DNA of 13,038 bases from Methanocorpusculum sp. MCE (GCA_003315675.1 NIZU01000028.1:1-13038); one strand, 5' to 3'; counted from the stretch's first letter, positions 1 to 8,183 are shown. The notes: generated from the sequence alone by a model not told the origin. Numbers and translations are program-made.

Positions 1-99
1 GTGAAGGTAACAACGCTGCAAAGAGTACGAGTGAAAAATATGCTGGCTGCATTTTGTTATAATATCTATCAGGTGAAAACGATTCAAAACAGAGTGTAA
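1..99 (+). CDS. IS5 family transposase, C-terminal fragment (5' part outside window)
   Basis: Frame 1 is open from the window edge to the TAA at 97-99 and gives 32 residues ending in KTIQNRV, identical to the C-terminus of the transposase near 12.86 kb. The single base difference in this stretch (third base of the first codon) is silent. This is the basic tail downstream of the catalytic glutamate of the DDE domain, so it holds no catalytic residue. Whether this copy is intact upstream cannot be seen. The silent-only change suggests the protein sequence was under selection, or that too little time has passed to tell. Confidence 0.85.
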   Translation: MKVTTLQRVRVKNMLAAFCYNIYQVKTIQNRV

Positions 100-178
100 A
101 TTAAAAAAAAACGTCAAGGAATAATGGGTATTTTTCTTTTTTTGGGGGGGCGTGAGGGGGTAGGGATGTAGCCAATCT
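1..178 (+). mobile_element. 3' end of an IS5-type insertion sequence (copy 1, truncated by window edge)
   Basis: Positions 1-178 match 12761-12939 almost base for base, with one difference in the 99 coding bases and about five changes or indels in the non-coding tail. The segment holds the last 33 codons of a transposase and then a tail with an A-run, a T7 run, a G7 run and a shared end near 'gtagccaatct'. After position 178 the two copies diverge at once, so the right end of the element lies about here. The rest of this copy is outside the window. I found no clear terminal inverted repeat to fix the end exactly. Confidence 0.85.
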
Positions 179-384
179 TCCTTAAATCATGATTTGCGTT
201 AAAAAATGGGTTGATAGATATTCTCAATAGAAATATTTTCGGTTTCATGATCATCTTACGGCATGGGAAAAATACAACATAAATGTTCTGTTATAATAAA
301 ATTTATTTTACTTACATACATATTAATTTATAATGTATTTGTGCCTCAGCTGGGTTTTACGCTCTCTTCTCTCACCAAAACGGC
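179..384. other. AT-rich intergenic gap, no gene seen
   Basis: Between the IS end and the terminator of the binding-protein gene lie about 200 bases rich in A and T, with several TATA-like stretches around 295-340. No open frame of useful size, tRNA-like fold or repeat was found on either strand. It may be the remnant of a promoter region now bordered by the IS, but nothing proves that. Confidence 0.6.
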
Positions 385-389
385 ATACG

Positions 390-401
390 GACAAAAAAAG
401 A
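390..401 (-). terminator. Oligo-T terminator of the binding-protein gene
   Basis: On the minus strand, about 25 bases after the stop codon at 424, there is a run of seven T (392-399 region on the plus strand reads acaaaaaaag). Archaeal RNA polymerase stops at such T-runs without needing a hairpin. No strong stem precedes it. Confidence 0.5.
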
Positions 402-423
402 AACTGGGGATAGATCAGGAAGA

Positions 424-1431
424 TTAGATCCCCCTGCAGACAACGAGGCCGCCGATAAGTCCGGCAATGATCAGGACCGCACCAAACCCGAGGGAAGCTG
501 CGGTCGATCCGGGTTCAGCATACTCTCCGAATATCTCCGGATGGAGGATTTGTGCAAGCTGCTCTAAAGAAATGACGATCCTCGGTCCCCCTCTATCGAA
601 GGTATCCGAATCCATGACATAGACAGCCTTGTCCTTTACTGCAGTAATGCCGTTGAGCTGTGGTTCGGTTAGGAATGATTTCTGGAGCGTGTTTTCGCCG
701 GTAGTTCCCATCTTTGAACCTGAGTCTACCAGAATGATCTCCGGATCGGTCGTAAGCAGTTTTTCGAGCGTGACCACGCCCCAGCCTTTTACATCAACGA
801 AGGCATTTGTTCCGCCTGCAAGAGTGATCAGTTCGTTCTGGAATGTATTCGAACCGGAAACCCAGTACGGGTCGACACTCATCGCATGCATGACCGTTGG
901 TTTTTCTGTGACCCCTTCAAGTTTATCCGTTATTGCCTGAATCCGTATCTTCATATCGGATATGATAGAATCCGCTTTGGCGGTTGTACCGGTGCAGGTT
1001 CCGATCATCCGGATCGCATCATAGGTGCCCTCTACACTGTCGGATTGGATGACGATGACCTTGTATCCGAGCTGGCGGAGAGAATCAATATTCTCCTGCC
1101 CATTCAGAGGGTTGGCAAAGATGATGTCGGGGTTTGCAGTAACGATTTTTTCGACATTGATGGTGGAATACCCCCCGACGGTCTGTTTTGTCAGGGCCTC
1201 TTCCGGATAATTACAGTATTCGGTGACGCCCACGACCTTGTCCCCAAGTCCGAGAGCAAAAATAATTTCCGTGTTTGTCGGGGCAAGAGAGACGATCGTC
1301 TCAGGCTGAGTTTCTATTATTGATACAAAGCCGGAATCATCGGTGATGGTTACCGGTGTCCATCCAAGGGCAGTACCGGAAAATACGGCAATGGCCAACA
1401 GGAAAATCAGAAGTATTCGTACATGTTTCAT
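424..1431 (-). CDS. Periplasmic binding protein, BtuF/FepB type (cobalamin or iron-chelate ABC transporter), membrane-anchored
   Basis: The 335-residue product starts with a signal peptide (residues 1-22: MKHVRILL then a hydrophobic stretch ending near ALG). It then has the typical class III binding-protein opening: a DDSG strand, 'ETIVSLAPTNTEIIFALGLG' at about 44-63, and the EYCNYP and VGGYST motifs that line the ligand cleft. The second lobe has the VSGSNTFQNELITLAGGTNAF region (about 191-212) and an 'AVYVMDSD' strand. A C-terminal membrane helix (about 313-333) ends in a short basic tail, so the protein is probably held on the outer face of the membrane, as is usual for archaea. The family captures vitamin B12, haem or ferric siderophores for an ABC importer. 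No permease or ATPase gene lies next to it, so the ligand is open. The gene has its own promoter and terminator. Confidence 0.88.
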   Translation of the reverse strand: MKHVRILLIFLLAIAVFSGTALGWTPVTITDDSGFVSIIETQPETIVSLAPTNTEIIFALGLGDKVVGVTEYCNYPEEALTKQTVGGYSTINVEKIVTANPDIIFANPLNGQENIDSLRQLGYKVIVIQSDSVEGTYDAIRMIGTCTGTTAKADSIISDMKIRIQAITDKLEGVTEKPTVMHAMSVDPYWVSGSNTFQNELITLAGGTNAFVDVKGWGVVTLEKLLTTDPEIILVDSGSKMGTTGENTLQKSFLTEPQLNGITAVKDKAVYVMDSDTFDRGGPRIVISLEQLAQILHPEIFGEYAEPGSTAASLGFGAVLIIAGLIGGLVVCRGI

Positions 1432-1468
1432 AATAGGATATAGTTTAGCTTACATAAGTAAATAAATT
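1432..1468 (-). promoter_or_regulatory. Promoter of the binding-protein gene (TATA box at 1459-1466)
   Basis: On the minus strand the sequence TTTATTTA (1459-1466) sits 28 bases before the ATG at 1431. Archaeal transcription starts about 22-27 bases after the box, so the transcript would have almost no leader. In agreement, no Shine-Dalgarno sequence is seen before the ATG. Confidence 0.5.
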
Positions 1469-1511
1469 ATGAGTTGCATCTTCATGCCGATGGATTCCTG
1501 CTTGGATACTG

Positions 1512-1527
1512 GATAAAAAAGAGGGGT
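1512..1527 (-). terminator. Oligo-T terminator after pheT
   Basis: On the minus strand, about 25 bases after the pheT stop codon, a pyrimidine-rich stretch leads into six T residues (1515-1520 are A on the plus strand). This fits the end of the endA-trpS-pheS-pheT transcript and separates it from the binding-protein promoter. Confidence 0.5.
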
Positions 1528-1545
1528 GATTATCGAGTTCGGCGA

Positions 1546-3168
1546 CTACTCGCGTGAGACGAACCCTCTCAGGTCGATCTCGAAAGCAACTGCCTGATGT
1601 TCAAGTCCGAATCCGACGAGAACATCCGGATTGATCTCGCCAAAAACGCCGACCTTCTCTCTGGAGACATAAATATCGCCGCGTCTCCCGGGAATAAATG
1701 CTTCGTCCAGAGATTCCCGTACCTCATACTCGATCGACATCATCCGGCAGAATGAATCCATCACGGCATATATCTCCGAGAAGTCTGCTGTTGTATGGAT
1801 AGAAGCCGCTGCCATTTTTGGATAGGTGACCATATTTTCCACAACATCGCCGCATGCAAAGATCCGCTGCGGTAATTCGCGTGAACGGTTGATCGAGAGC
1901 GACTCCATCAACAGCGGCAGGATATCGGTTCGGATGATCGTCTGATCCTCACTGATCGGGTGAAGAACATGCAGGGCTGCCGGGTTCTCCTGTCTCTGCA
2001 TCATAGTGTAGGAGAGTTCCCCGCTAGTCAGCGTAAACGGCGTGTTCTCAATATACGACAGACCGACCATAATGTTTCTTACAAGGCTGTAGAGTTTCTG
2101 GACCGGGTGCGGTTTTCCGACGGTGAAGCTCGGCGGCAGGCTTGTTTCGATCTTATCATACCCGTAAGCGATCGCCGCATCTTCATACACATCATGATCA
2201 TGCATGATATCGGCCCGATAACAGGGGATTTCGACGGAAACGGTGTCTTCATCAATCACTTCTGCGCCGAACCGCATTTTCATAAGAAGTTTGGTCATCT
2301 GCGGAGCAGTCAGCGGAATACCGGTGAGTTTGCTGCATTCAAAAACTGAAACGTTCCGTTTTTCCGGACGAAGATCAGGCGAGACTACACCGTCGATCTC
2401 CACCGATTCGATCGCGGCTCCCATCTCGACGGATGCAGCACAAAGGATTTTTACCGCAATGCCGACCGCACGCGGTTCAATTCCCGTGACATCCAGAAGA
2501 ATGTTGTGAGTATCCTCCGTCACTCTGGTCAGTTCACCATTGATGATCGGCGGGAAAGAACAGACCCTCCCCTTTGCATCGGTGATCAGCGGGAACCTTT
2601 CGAACTCCTCGACGATCTTTGCATAGGCTTTTCCTTTCGGATGCTCGGCAAGGATCTCTTCCATCGTCATTTCCCGATCGTAATCGAGCGGAATGAATTT
2701 TGTCTTACGGTCTGCTGCGATATAGGAGAACGGTGCTTCGATTCGGTCGAGATCGTGCACGCCGATTGCAACCTTTTTGCGGCCGCGGCCGACTGCCCAG
2801 TGGAGAGATTCCTGCAGGCCCATCAGCGATTCGATCATCGCATTATCCATATGGACATTTCTGATAACGGCAGACCCAAGATACGGCCGGATGTTTGCCA
2901 GGTTTGGATCCACGCTGAAGGAGATACCCGATGGTGTGACTTCGTATGTCGGCAGGCCTGTCTCTATCCCGAGATATCCGCGCAGCGCACGCGCCGTGCC
3001 TTCAGCACTATAGAGATCCGGACGGTTCGGGAAGAACTGGACATCCGTCTGCTCTTCATCTTCGCGTTCAACCTCGGATCCCATCATCGGAAGGCTGGCG
3101 CGGATTTTATCTATATCCGCACCGGTCAGGCGGGTCAGATATGCATTATTGAGTTTTACGATAGGCAT
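1546..3168 (-). CDS. pheT: Phenylalanine--tRNA ligase beta subunit
   Basis: The 540-residue product is the beta subunit of the alpha2-beta2 phenylalanyl-tRNA synthetase in its short archaeal/eukaryal form, without the N-terminal tRNA-binding and C-terminal anticodon-binding domains of the bacterial protein. Visible parts are an N-terminal domain with FFPNRPDLYSAEG (45-57), a B3/B4 editing domain (about 100-250) with GRGRKKVAIGVHDLD, a B5 domain (about 270-345) with the family signature around DIMHDHDVYEDAAIAYGYD, and a catalytic-like core from about 355 to the end. The B3/B4 domain hydrolyses Tyr wrongly attached to tRNA-Phe. The ATG at 3168 is two bases after the pheS stop and has a strong ribosome binding site inside the end of pheS, so the subunits are translationally coupled. 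Length and motifs are normal. Confidence 0.97.
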   Translation of the reverse strand: MPIVKLNNAYLTRLTGADIDKIRASLPMMGSEVEREDEEQTDVQFFPNRPDLYSAEGTARALRGYLGIETGLPTYEVTPSGISFSVDPNLANIRPYLGSAVIRNVHMDNAMIESLMGLQESLHWAVGRGRKKVAIGVHDLDRIEAPFSYIAADRKTKFIPLDYDREMTMEEILAEHPKGKAYAKIVEEFERFPLITDAKGRVCSFPPIINGELTRVTEDTHNILLDVTGIEPRAVGIAVKILCAASVEMGAAIESVEIDGVVSPDLRPEKRNVSVFECSKLTGIPLTAPQMTKLLMKMRFGAEVIDEDTVSVEIPCYRADIMHDHDVYEDAAIAYGYDKIETSLPPSFTVGKPHPVQKLYSLVRNIMVGLSYIENTPFTLTSGELSYTMMQRQENPAALHVLHPISEDQTIIRTDILPLLMESLSINRSRELPQRIFACGDVVENMVTYPKMAAASIHTTADFSEIYAVMDSFCRMMSIEYEVRESLDEAFIPGRRGDIYVSREKVGVFGEINPDVLVGFGLEHQAVAFEIDLRGFVSRE

Positions 3169-3170
3169 TG

Positions 3171-4595
3171 TTAGCTCCTCCTTACCGGACTGGAGCGTAT
3201 CCAGTCAATATCACTCTTATACAGCTGACGGAGATCTTTGAGACCCATTCTCAGCATGGAGACCCGGGAAACACCCAGCCCCCAGGCGAGGACCGGGTAG
3301 TCGATTCCCCAGGGGGCGGTGACTTCTTTTCGGAAGATACCGGCTCCTCCAAGCTCGACCCAGCCAATCCCGTCGACCCAGACCTCAGGTTCGACTGAGG
3401 GTTCGGTATAGGGGAAGTATCCCGGGCGGAACCTGACCTCTTCGAATCCCATTCTGCCGAAAAACTCCTTGAAGAACCCGAGCAGGTGGCCGAAGTGCAG
3501 ATCCTTGTCCATCACGATACCTTCCAGCTGTTCGAACTCGGGAAGATGGGTTGGATCGATCGTCTCCCTGCGGTAGACACGGGAGATGGAAAATGCCTTC
3601 AGCGGCGGGTTCGGGTGCTCAGCGAGGTACTGGATCGAAAGCGAAGTGGAGTGCGTTCTCAAAACACATTTCTTTCCAACATCCGGGCTCCACTCTCCGC
3701 CCCAGCCGGTCGAACCGGTATCTCCGCCGAATTTGTGGATATCTCTGATCTTTTCCCATCCGTTTGGAAGGGGAAGTTCCTCGGCGAGATGGAACGTGTC
3801 CTGCATCTCGCGTGCGGGATGATCCTGCGGCTGATAAAGTGAGTCGAAGTTCCAGAATGAGTTCTGGACGATCGATCCGTGGAACTCGGTGAATCCCATC
3901 TCGAAGAGGAGATCGCGGATCTCATCCAAAATCTGCTGGTTCGGATGGACCCGGCCGCCGTAGATCTTTTTCGGGAGCTTGCCGATGCTGTATTTTCGAA
4001 GCGTCAGGCTCTTCCACTCGCCCGAAAGGATCTGTTCGCGGCTGAGAGTGGCGACCTCTTCCCGCAGATCAAGACCGCCTTTGGCGATTTTTTCTCCATC
4101 CAGGGTCAGCGCGATCTTCCATTCGGTATTTTCCACGATTTCCGCGAGTCCGCGTTTTACGAGTTCTTTACAGGCCGGTGTACCCGGAACCGGGTTTTTC
4201 AGCGCCAGTTCATCCTCGCCGACGGTGATGTTTTCATTGACGGACACTATGCCGTCTTTGATCGTGATCCAGTTTTTCTTTCTCAGCCAGCCGATCGCGA
4301 TCTTGGAAAGCGGGTTTTTGGTCAGTTCACTCATTGGAATTGAGCCGTCTATGCCTGCAAGGATCTGGCGTTCCGGCAGTCCCTCTTTCGCATATTTTTC
4401 TCCTTCCTCTGTGAGCTTTGCCTGTTCGGTGACTGTTTTTTCAAGGGTTACAAGACCCTTGTCTGCGCAGAGATGGGCCCACTGGATCACTGATTCAAGC
4501 GCAGCGTCCATCTTTTCTGCAAGTTTTTCCGCAGCCTTATGCCAGGATCCATTGAGGGCTGCAAGAACCCTTTTTTCATTTATTGTGAGATCCAT
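3171..4595 (-). CDS. pheS: Phenylalanine--tRNA ligase alpha subunit
   Basis: The 474-residue product is the catalytic alpha subunit of phenylalanyl-tRNA synthetase, which activates Phe with ATP and charges tRNA-Phe. The first 165 residues or so form winged-helix-like modules typical of archaeal and eukaryal PheS and thought to contact tRNA. The class II core follows: motif 1 around 216-235 (HPNQQILDEIRDLLFEMGF), the QDHPAR motif (257-262), motif 2 with the arginine loop at 335-358 (SRVYRRETIDPTHLPEFEQLEG), the Phe pocket with PYTEPSVE (395-402), and motif 3 with GLGVSRVSMLR (439-449). The ATG at 4595 lies three bases after the trpS stop, with a GGAGTGGT ribosome binding site overlapping the end of trpS. 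Confidence 0.97.
   Translation of the reverse strand: MDLTINEKRVLAALNGSWHKAAEKLAEKMDAALESVIQWAHLCADKGLVTLEKTVTEQAKLTEEGEKYAKEGLPERQILAGIDGSIPMSELTKNPLSKIAIGWLRKKNWITIKDGIVSVNENITVGEDELALKNPVPGTPACKELVKRGLAEIVENTEWKIALTLDGEKIAKGGLDLREEVATLSREQILSGEWKSLTLRKYSIGKLPKKIYGGRVHPNQQILDEIRDLLFEMGFTEFHGSIVQNSFWNFDSLYQPQDHPAREMQDTFHLAEELPLPNGWEKIRDIHKFGGDTGSTGWGGEWSPDVGKKCVLRTHSTSLSIQYLAEHPNPPLKAFSISRVYRRETIDPTHLPEFEQLEGIVMDKDLHFGHLLGFFKEFFGRMGFEEVRFRPGYFPYTEPSVEPEVWVDGIGWVELGGAGIFRKEVTAPWGIDYPVLAWGLGVSRVSMLRMGLKDLRQLYKSDIDWIRSSPVRRS
3175..3183 (-). promoter_or_regulatory. Strong ribosome binding site of pheT
   Basis: On the minus strand the last codons of pheS contain AAGGAGGAG, six bases before the pheT ATG at 3168. 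It matches the anti-Shine-Dalgarno end of archaeal 16S rRNA very well and fixes the pheT start. It is the clearest Shine-Dalgarno site in the window and suits equal production of the two synthetase subunits. Confidence 0.8.
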
Positions 4596-4598
4596 ACA

Positions 4599-5855
4599 TT
4601 ACCACTCCGCCATGTGAGATACTTCATCACGTTTTTCTTTGAATTCTTTGAGGAAGGTGAGAACCCGTTCCAGTGTTTCCTTCTTGCAGGTCCCGCACAT
4701 CAGCTCGCCTGCTTTACAGGCTTCGCACATCTTTGCAAGTTCTTTATCGTCTTCCTGCATGTGGAATTTGTTGAGCTGATAGATCGAGCACTTCTCCGGT
4801 TCGCCGCCGAGTTGTTTCTGTTCTTCAAGTGTCTGTCTGCCGCCGGTAAGGGCGCCCATGATCTTCTTCTTCGCGTCCTTTTCCGTGTCATCGATCCAGA
4901 CAAGACTTTCCGGGACCGATGAGGACATCTTTCCGCCCTGCAGGCCCTGCAGGAAACTGTGATAGGTCGAGGACGGCAGCATGAACCCAAATCCGCCGAA
5001 CTCCTGCTCGACGGATCTGACGATCTCATCGACTGCGGGCACGGTATATCCTGCCGGAAGATCGATGTGTCCTTCGTATTTTTTCGCACCCTTGAAGCGT
5101 TTTGCGACCGCATCGATCGCTTCGGGGGTTGCTTTTTTCACCCGGATGCTGATATGGGATTCCCTGTCTTCCACAAGGAACATCCGCAGGGCTTTGGTGA
5201 CATCGCGGGTCAGTCTGATATGCGGATCCTGATCGATTCCGACTGGAACGACCGTTGGGGCTGCTCCTCCCACAAGCTGGGGATAGAGAATATCTCCCAC
5301 CTGCATGGCGACACTCATCGCGTGGGCTAACTCTGTCTCCGGACCAAAACCGTATATTGCCGAAAGTTCGGAGAAGTTTATCTTCGTCGCCGCTTCGAAG
5401 GCAAGATCTTTGAGGAGATTATTTTTCCGCTGAGAGTAGATCTCTCCTTTAAACCCGAGAGCATAGAGGCATTCCATATATTCGCGGGCGTATGTGTCGC
5501 AGACGTCCCAGGAGAGGCCTCGAACCGCGTGGGCTTCTCTGTCCGCCATCGAAATGAATCCGCGTCCGCCCTGATTGATATGCCAGACGACCTCTTTCAT
5601 CACCATCAGGTGTCCAAAGTGCGGATGTCCCGAGGGCATGAATCCGGTCAGGACATGGAAGGGTTTTTTCATTCGTATTGCTTCGGATATGGCTTCATAT
5701 CCGCGGTGTCCGGCAACGATATCTCTTCTGATGAAGACTGGCTGATCTTCCAGAAGTTGTTTCTGGGCAGCAAACGATTCGATCCCGAACTCTTCACAGA
5801 GCCTGTTGATATCGACTTTCGGTGTGCTTGACCAGGGATTTATTTGTTCTGCCAT
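4599..5855 (-). CDS. trpS: Tryptophan--tRNA ligase
   Basis: A class I aminoacyl-tRNA synthetase of 418 residues that charges tRNA-Trp. It has the HIGH-type motif SGHPHFGH at 75-82, the GIDQDPH motif at 207-212 and KMSSS at 309-313, in the order of the archaeal/eukaryal TrpRS branch. Near the C-terminus C356 and a CxxC-x6-CxxC cluster (about 377-390, CEACKAGELMCGTC) could bind a metal; I believe similar cysteines occur in archaeal relatives, but I cannot check. Start choice: a GTG at 5864 would add MKH, but the ATG at 5855 (MAEQINPW) has a GTGAT ribosome-binding sequence about nine bases upstream and matches the usual N-terminus better. Either way the start lies within 2-11 bases of the endA stop, which supports one operon. 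Confidence 0.95.
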   Translation of the reverse strand: MAEQINPWSSTPKVDINRLCEEFGIESFAAQKQLLEDQPVFIRRDIVAGHRGYEAISEAIRMKKPFHVLTGFMPSGHPHFGHLMVMKEVVWHINQGGRGFISMADREAHAVRGLSWDVCDTYAREYMECLYALGFKGEIYSQRKNNLLKDLAFEAATKINFSELSAIYGFGPETELAHAMSVAMQVGDILYPQLVGGAAPTVVPVGIDQDPHIRLTRDVTKALRMFLVEDRESHISIRVKKATPEAIDAVAKRFKGAKKYEGHIDLPAGYTVPAVDEIVRSVEQEFGGFGFMLPSSTYHSFLQGLQGGKMSSSVPESLVWIDDTEKDAKKKIMGALTGGRQTLEEQKQLGGEPEKCSIYQLNKFHMQEDDKELAKMCEACKAGELMCGTCKKETLERVLTFLKEFKEKRDEVSHMAEW

Positions 5856-5865
5856 ATGTTTCACA

Positions 5866-6906
5866 TCACATTTTCATTCTGGCGAATTCGACTTCGGTGA
5901 TCTCAGTTCCGGAGATGGAAGCAAACAGCATTTTTTTCCGTACGCTGTGAGCGAGACGTACCGACCTTGAGATCGTACTCATCGACATGAGCGTTCCAAA
6001 AGGCACCGCATGTGCCAGCATCTCGGAGTGTTTGCCGCTTTGTGTGTACACGCGGAAGTGGTGACCGTACTTGTATCCGGATCTTGGGAAAAATCCGAGA
6101 TCTTTTAGGTACCTGTACAGGGCGAGTTTGTCCATGAACTCGCCGTCGGCTGATGCGGCGAGATTGATATATTCTTCGGCGGTCATGAAAGGTTCCGTTT
6201 CAAGATGTCCGCTTTCCAAAAGCCACGCGGTTTCAAGAGGCGAGAGGAACAGTCTGACCCCGTCCAGCATCGTTCCAAGCCAGAGAGTTTTCAGTTTTTC
6301 CGTGATCCCGTCTCCCTCTTCGATCACATATGAGGGGATACCGGCAATCTTTGCACGAATCCCCTTTGGGAGTTCGGATTGCTGAATAGGTTTTGGCGTC
6401 CCAATCCGTATCTCGTAATACGTGAGTTCATGTTCGTCGTCCAACACGGCCAGAACAAACTGTTTGCGCATGTTTGCCGAGGCTGCGGCATCTTTGATGA
6501 CTGCAGCGAGATCGACCATGTCTCTTTCAGAGAGGACGCGCATCAGATACCGGGACTGACCTTTTCCGGGTCGAAGGCCGCGTGGGAAGACGCGAAAGTC
6601 CTGCGGACCGGTGGTCACGACATACCCGCGTTCCCTGATGTCCCGGTACACAACGAAGTTTCGTAAAAAGCCGGGTTTTTTAGCGCATTCCGCCAGGAGT
6701 TGATCAAATGAGAGTCCGGGGATCTCGATTTTACCCCGCGCCATCAGATAGAGGGCTTCTTTGGGGTCGAGACGGAGGACTCCTGATTTGTCCGGCCGTC
6801 CGTAGCCGCTCTGCTCATGCAGGGAGAGAGCTTCGGATGGGGCGATTACCTGGGTTCCGTAGAATTCTGCTTTCACGCGAGGATATGGTTTGTTCTCTAT
6901 TATCAT
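5866..6906 (-). CDS. endA: tRNA-splicing endonuclease, alpha2 type
   Basis: The enzyme cuts introns out of pre-tRNA at bulge-helix-bulge folds. The 346-residue length is about twice that of the homotetrameric enzymes, as in alpha2 endonucleases built from two tandem repeats. The second repeat carries the catalytic site: GYKYGHHFRVY with Tyr287, His299 in SEMLAHAV, and a lysine at 324/325 in RSVRLAHSVRKK. The first repeat keeps the pattern ERGYVVTTGPQDFRVFPRG (about 93-110) but has Phe instead of the catalytic Tyr, as expected of the structural, non-catalytic half. The frame is open 32 codons further upstream, but that extension has no family resemblance and crosses the promoter of the divergent gene, so I start at the ATG at 6906. 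It is the first gene of the endA-trpS-pheS-pheT operon. Confidence 0.93.
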   Translation of the reverse strand: MIIENKPYPRVKAEFYGTQVIAPSEALSLHEQSGYGRPDKSGVLRLDPKEALYLMARGKIEIPGLSFDQLLAECAKKPGFLRNFVVYRDIRERGYVVTTGPQDFRVFPRGLRPGKGQSRYLMRVLSERDMVDLAAVIKDAAASANMRKQFVLAVLDDEHELTYYEIRIGTPKPIQQSELPKGIRAKIAGIPSYVIEEGDGITEKLKTLWLGTMLDGVRLFLSPLETAWLLESGHLETEPFMTAEEYINLAASADGEFMDKLALYRYLKDLGFFPRSGYKYGHHFRVYTQSGKHSEMLAHAVPFGTLMSMSTISRSVRLAHSVRKKMLFASISGTEITEVEFARMKM

Positions 6907-6973
6907 TAATGAAGGGGGTGTGCTGCAGAGACAACGACAAAAGATACTAACAAGGAATGTGAAATATACTCTT
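6907..6973. promoter_or_regulatory. Divergent promoter region between endA and the propeller gene
   Basis: These 67 bases lie between two divergent genes. On the minus strand a TATATTT box (about 6963-6969) is placed to start the endA operon near 6938-6940, giving a leader of about 30 bases. For the rightward gene the best candidate is a weak agatacta box near 6942-6950, which would give an almost leaderless transcript. No ribosome binding site is evident for either gene. No inverted repeat that could be an operator was seen. Confidence 0.4.
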
Positions 6974-8164
6974 ATGTCCCGACGAATAAACGCGGTTCTC
7001 ATCCTCCTTCTTGCAGCAGTGCTTTTCTGCGGCGCAGGTCAGGCGGCGGTCACCGAAAATCTGAATCAGACGTATCATATCGGAGATAACTACACGGATA
7101 TCCTGTCCGTTGCAGCAGCAAACGACGGAGGATATTATCTCGGTATTATCCACGATGGAACTCTATCCCTGGTAAAATCCGATGCAAAAGGAAATGAAAT
7201 ATGGGCGACCAATGTCACCGGTTCCGAGTTCCGTTCGATCACGACCTTATCGGACGGCGGATGTCTGTATGTGACGGCCCTTAATCTCGACACCTATCTC
7301 TGCCGTGCGGATCAGACCGGAAAGATCATCTATGAAATTCCACTGACCGGTGTTGGCGCAGGGGTTCAGCCGGTTGTGATCTCCGGCAGTACGATCATAT
7401 TTGCCGGCTGGTTCTGGGAGACCGACACCGGATTTACCCTGAGTTTTCTGTTGAGTGACGGTACTCCCGCAAACGATCAGCTATCTCTTCCTCAAGGCAG
7501 GATACCCGTTTCAATGATGAAGAATGATGACGGGACCTTTGTTCTGGTTGGCGGGGCAACATCCAATGTATCTGTCGTCAGCGATGAAGCCTGGATCATG
7601 AAGATAAAAGACGGCGGTACGGTCGTCTGGAACACGGTTATTAAAACCACAAGTACTCCGCCCGAGTATTACGGGCCTGGAAGTACTGCGTATGCACTCT
7701 GCGAAGGAGACGATGGGGGATACTTCGTTGCCGGCACCACGTCTCCGTATAATCTCTCCACCGCTTTTGGCATCATCTGGGGATCGATGATCTCATCTAA
7801 CGGAACAGTTGTATGGGAGAAGGAACTGCGCGGATCTGTCCCGTACGGCGTTGCAAAACTCGGTGACAATTACCTGATCGCCGGTACCGGCTGGAACGCT
7901 CCTCTTTGGATGACCATTACACCGGCTGGAGCGCTGCTTCAGGTTGTTTATCCCAGTGTGGCCGGCCAGTTCAACTCAGCAGCCCAGGTATCTGCCGGCA
8001 GTGTAATCTTAGCCGGCTGGAGTTATCTTACCGGATCTCCCGACGGATATCTGGTAGGACTCACCGATGATTCGGTTCCGGCAAGTCCGGTTCCGATCGC
8101 GGGAATCATTCTTGGTCTCTCTGGGGCGGGAATCGCTGCTTTCATCGGCTCGCGCCGTCGGTAA
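6974..8164 (+). CDS. Secreted, membrane-anchored beta-propeller-like protein of unknown function
   Basis: The 396-residue product has a signal peptide (MSRRINAVLILLLAAVLF, cleavage probably near residue 24), a long extracellular domain and a C-terminal membrane helix (about 368-391) followed by SRRR, which points to anchoring on the outer face. The domain is built from repeats of the form 'NDGGYYLGIIHDG', 'SDGGCLYVTAL', 'DDGTFVLVGGAT', 'DDGGYFVAGTTS', 'LGDNYLIAGTG' and 'SAGSVILAGWSY', each followed by a strand with a Trp or Lys such as KGNEIWATNV, GGTVVWNTVI and GTVVWEKEL. This is the pattern of beta-propeller blades seen in archaeal and bacterial surface proteins (PQQ-like or WD40-like). No catalytic motif is visible. 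The frame is open further upstream, but the ATG at 6974 directly precedes the signal peptide and is preferred. Substrate and role are unknown; adhesion or sensing is only a guess. Confidence 0.82.
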   Translation: MSRRINAVLILLLAAVLFCGAGQAAVTENLNQTYHIGDNYTDILSVAAANDGGYYLGIIHDGTLSLVKSDAKGNEIWATNVTGSEFRSITTLSDGGCLYVTALNLDTYLCRADQTGKIIYEIPLTGVGAGVQPVVISGSTIIFAGWFWETDTGFTLSFLLSDGTPANDQLSLPQGRIPVSMMKNDDGTFVLVGGATSNVSVVSDEAWIMKIKDGGTVVWNTVIKTTSTPPEYYGPGSTAYALCEGDDGGYFVAGTTSPYNLSTAFGIIWGSMISSNGTVVWEKELRGSVPYGVAKLGDNYLIAGTGWNAPLWMTITPAGALLQVVYPSVAGQFNSAAQVSAGSVILAGWSYLTGSPDGYLVGLTDDSVPASPVPIAGIILGLSGAGIAAFIGSRRR

Positions 8165-8183
8165 AACAGGAGAATGATCATTG

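Noticed and set aside
2506..3174. Long plus-strand reading frames antisense to pheT, pheS and trpS
   Set aside because: They lie opposite well-supported conserved genes, have odd composition and no family signs; they are shadows of the coding strand.
4599..5864. GTG start of TrpRS at 5864
   Set aside because: The ATG at 5855 has a better placed ribosome binding sequence and a more usual N-terminus. The GTG remains possible and changes the product by three residues only.
6907..7002. 32-residue N-terminal extension of EndA
   Set aside because: It has no family resemblance, is Cys- and Phe-rich and overlaps the start of the divergent gene. The ATG at 6906 gives the normal N-terminus.
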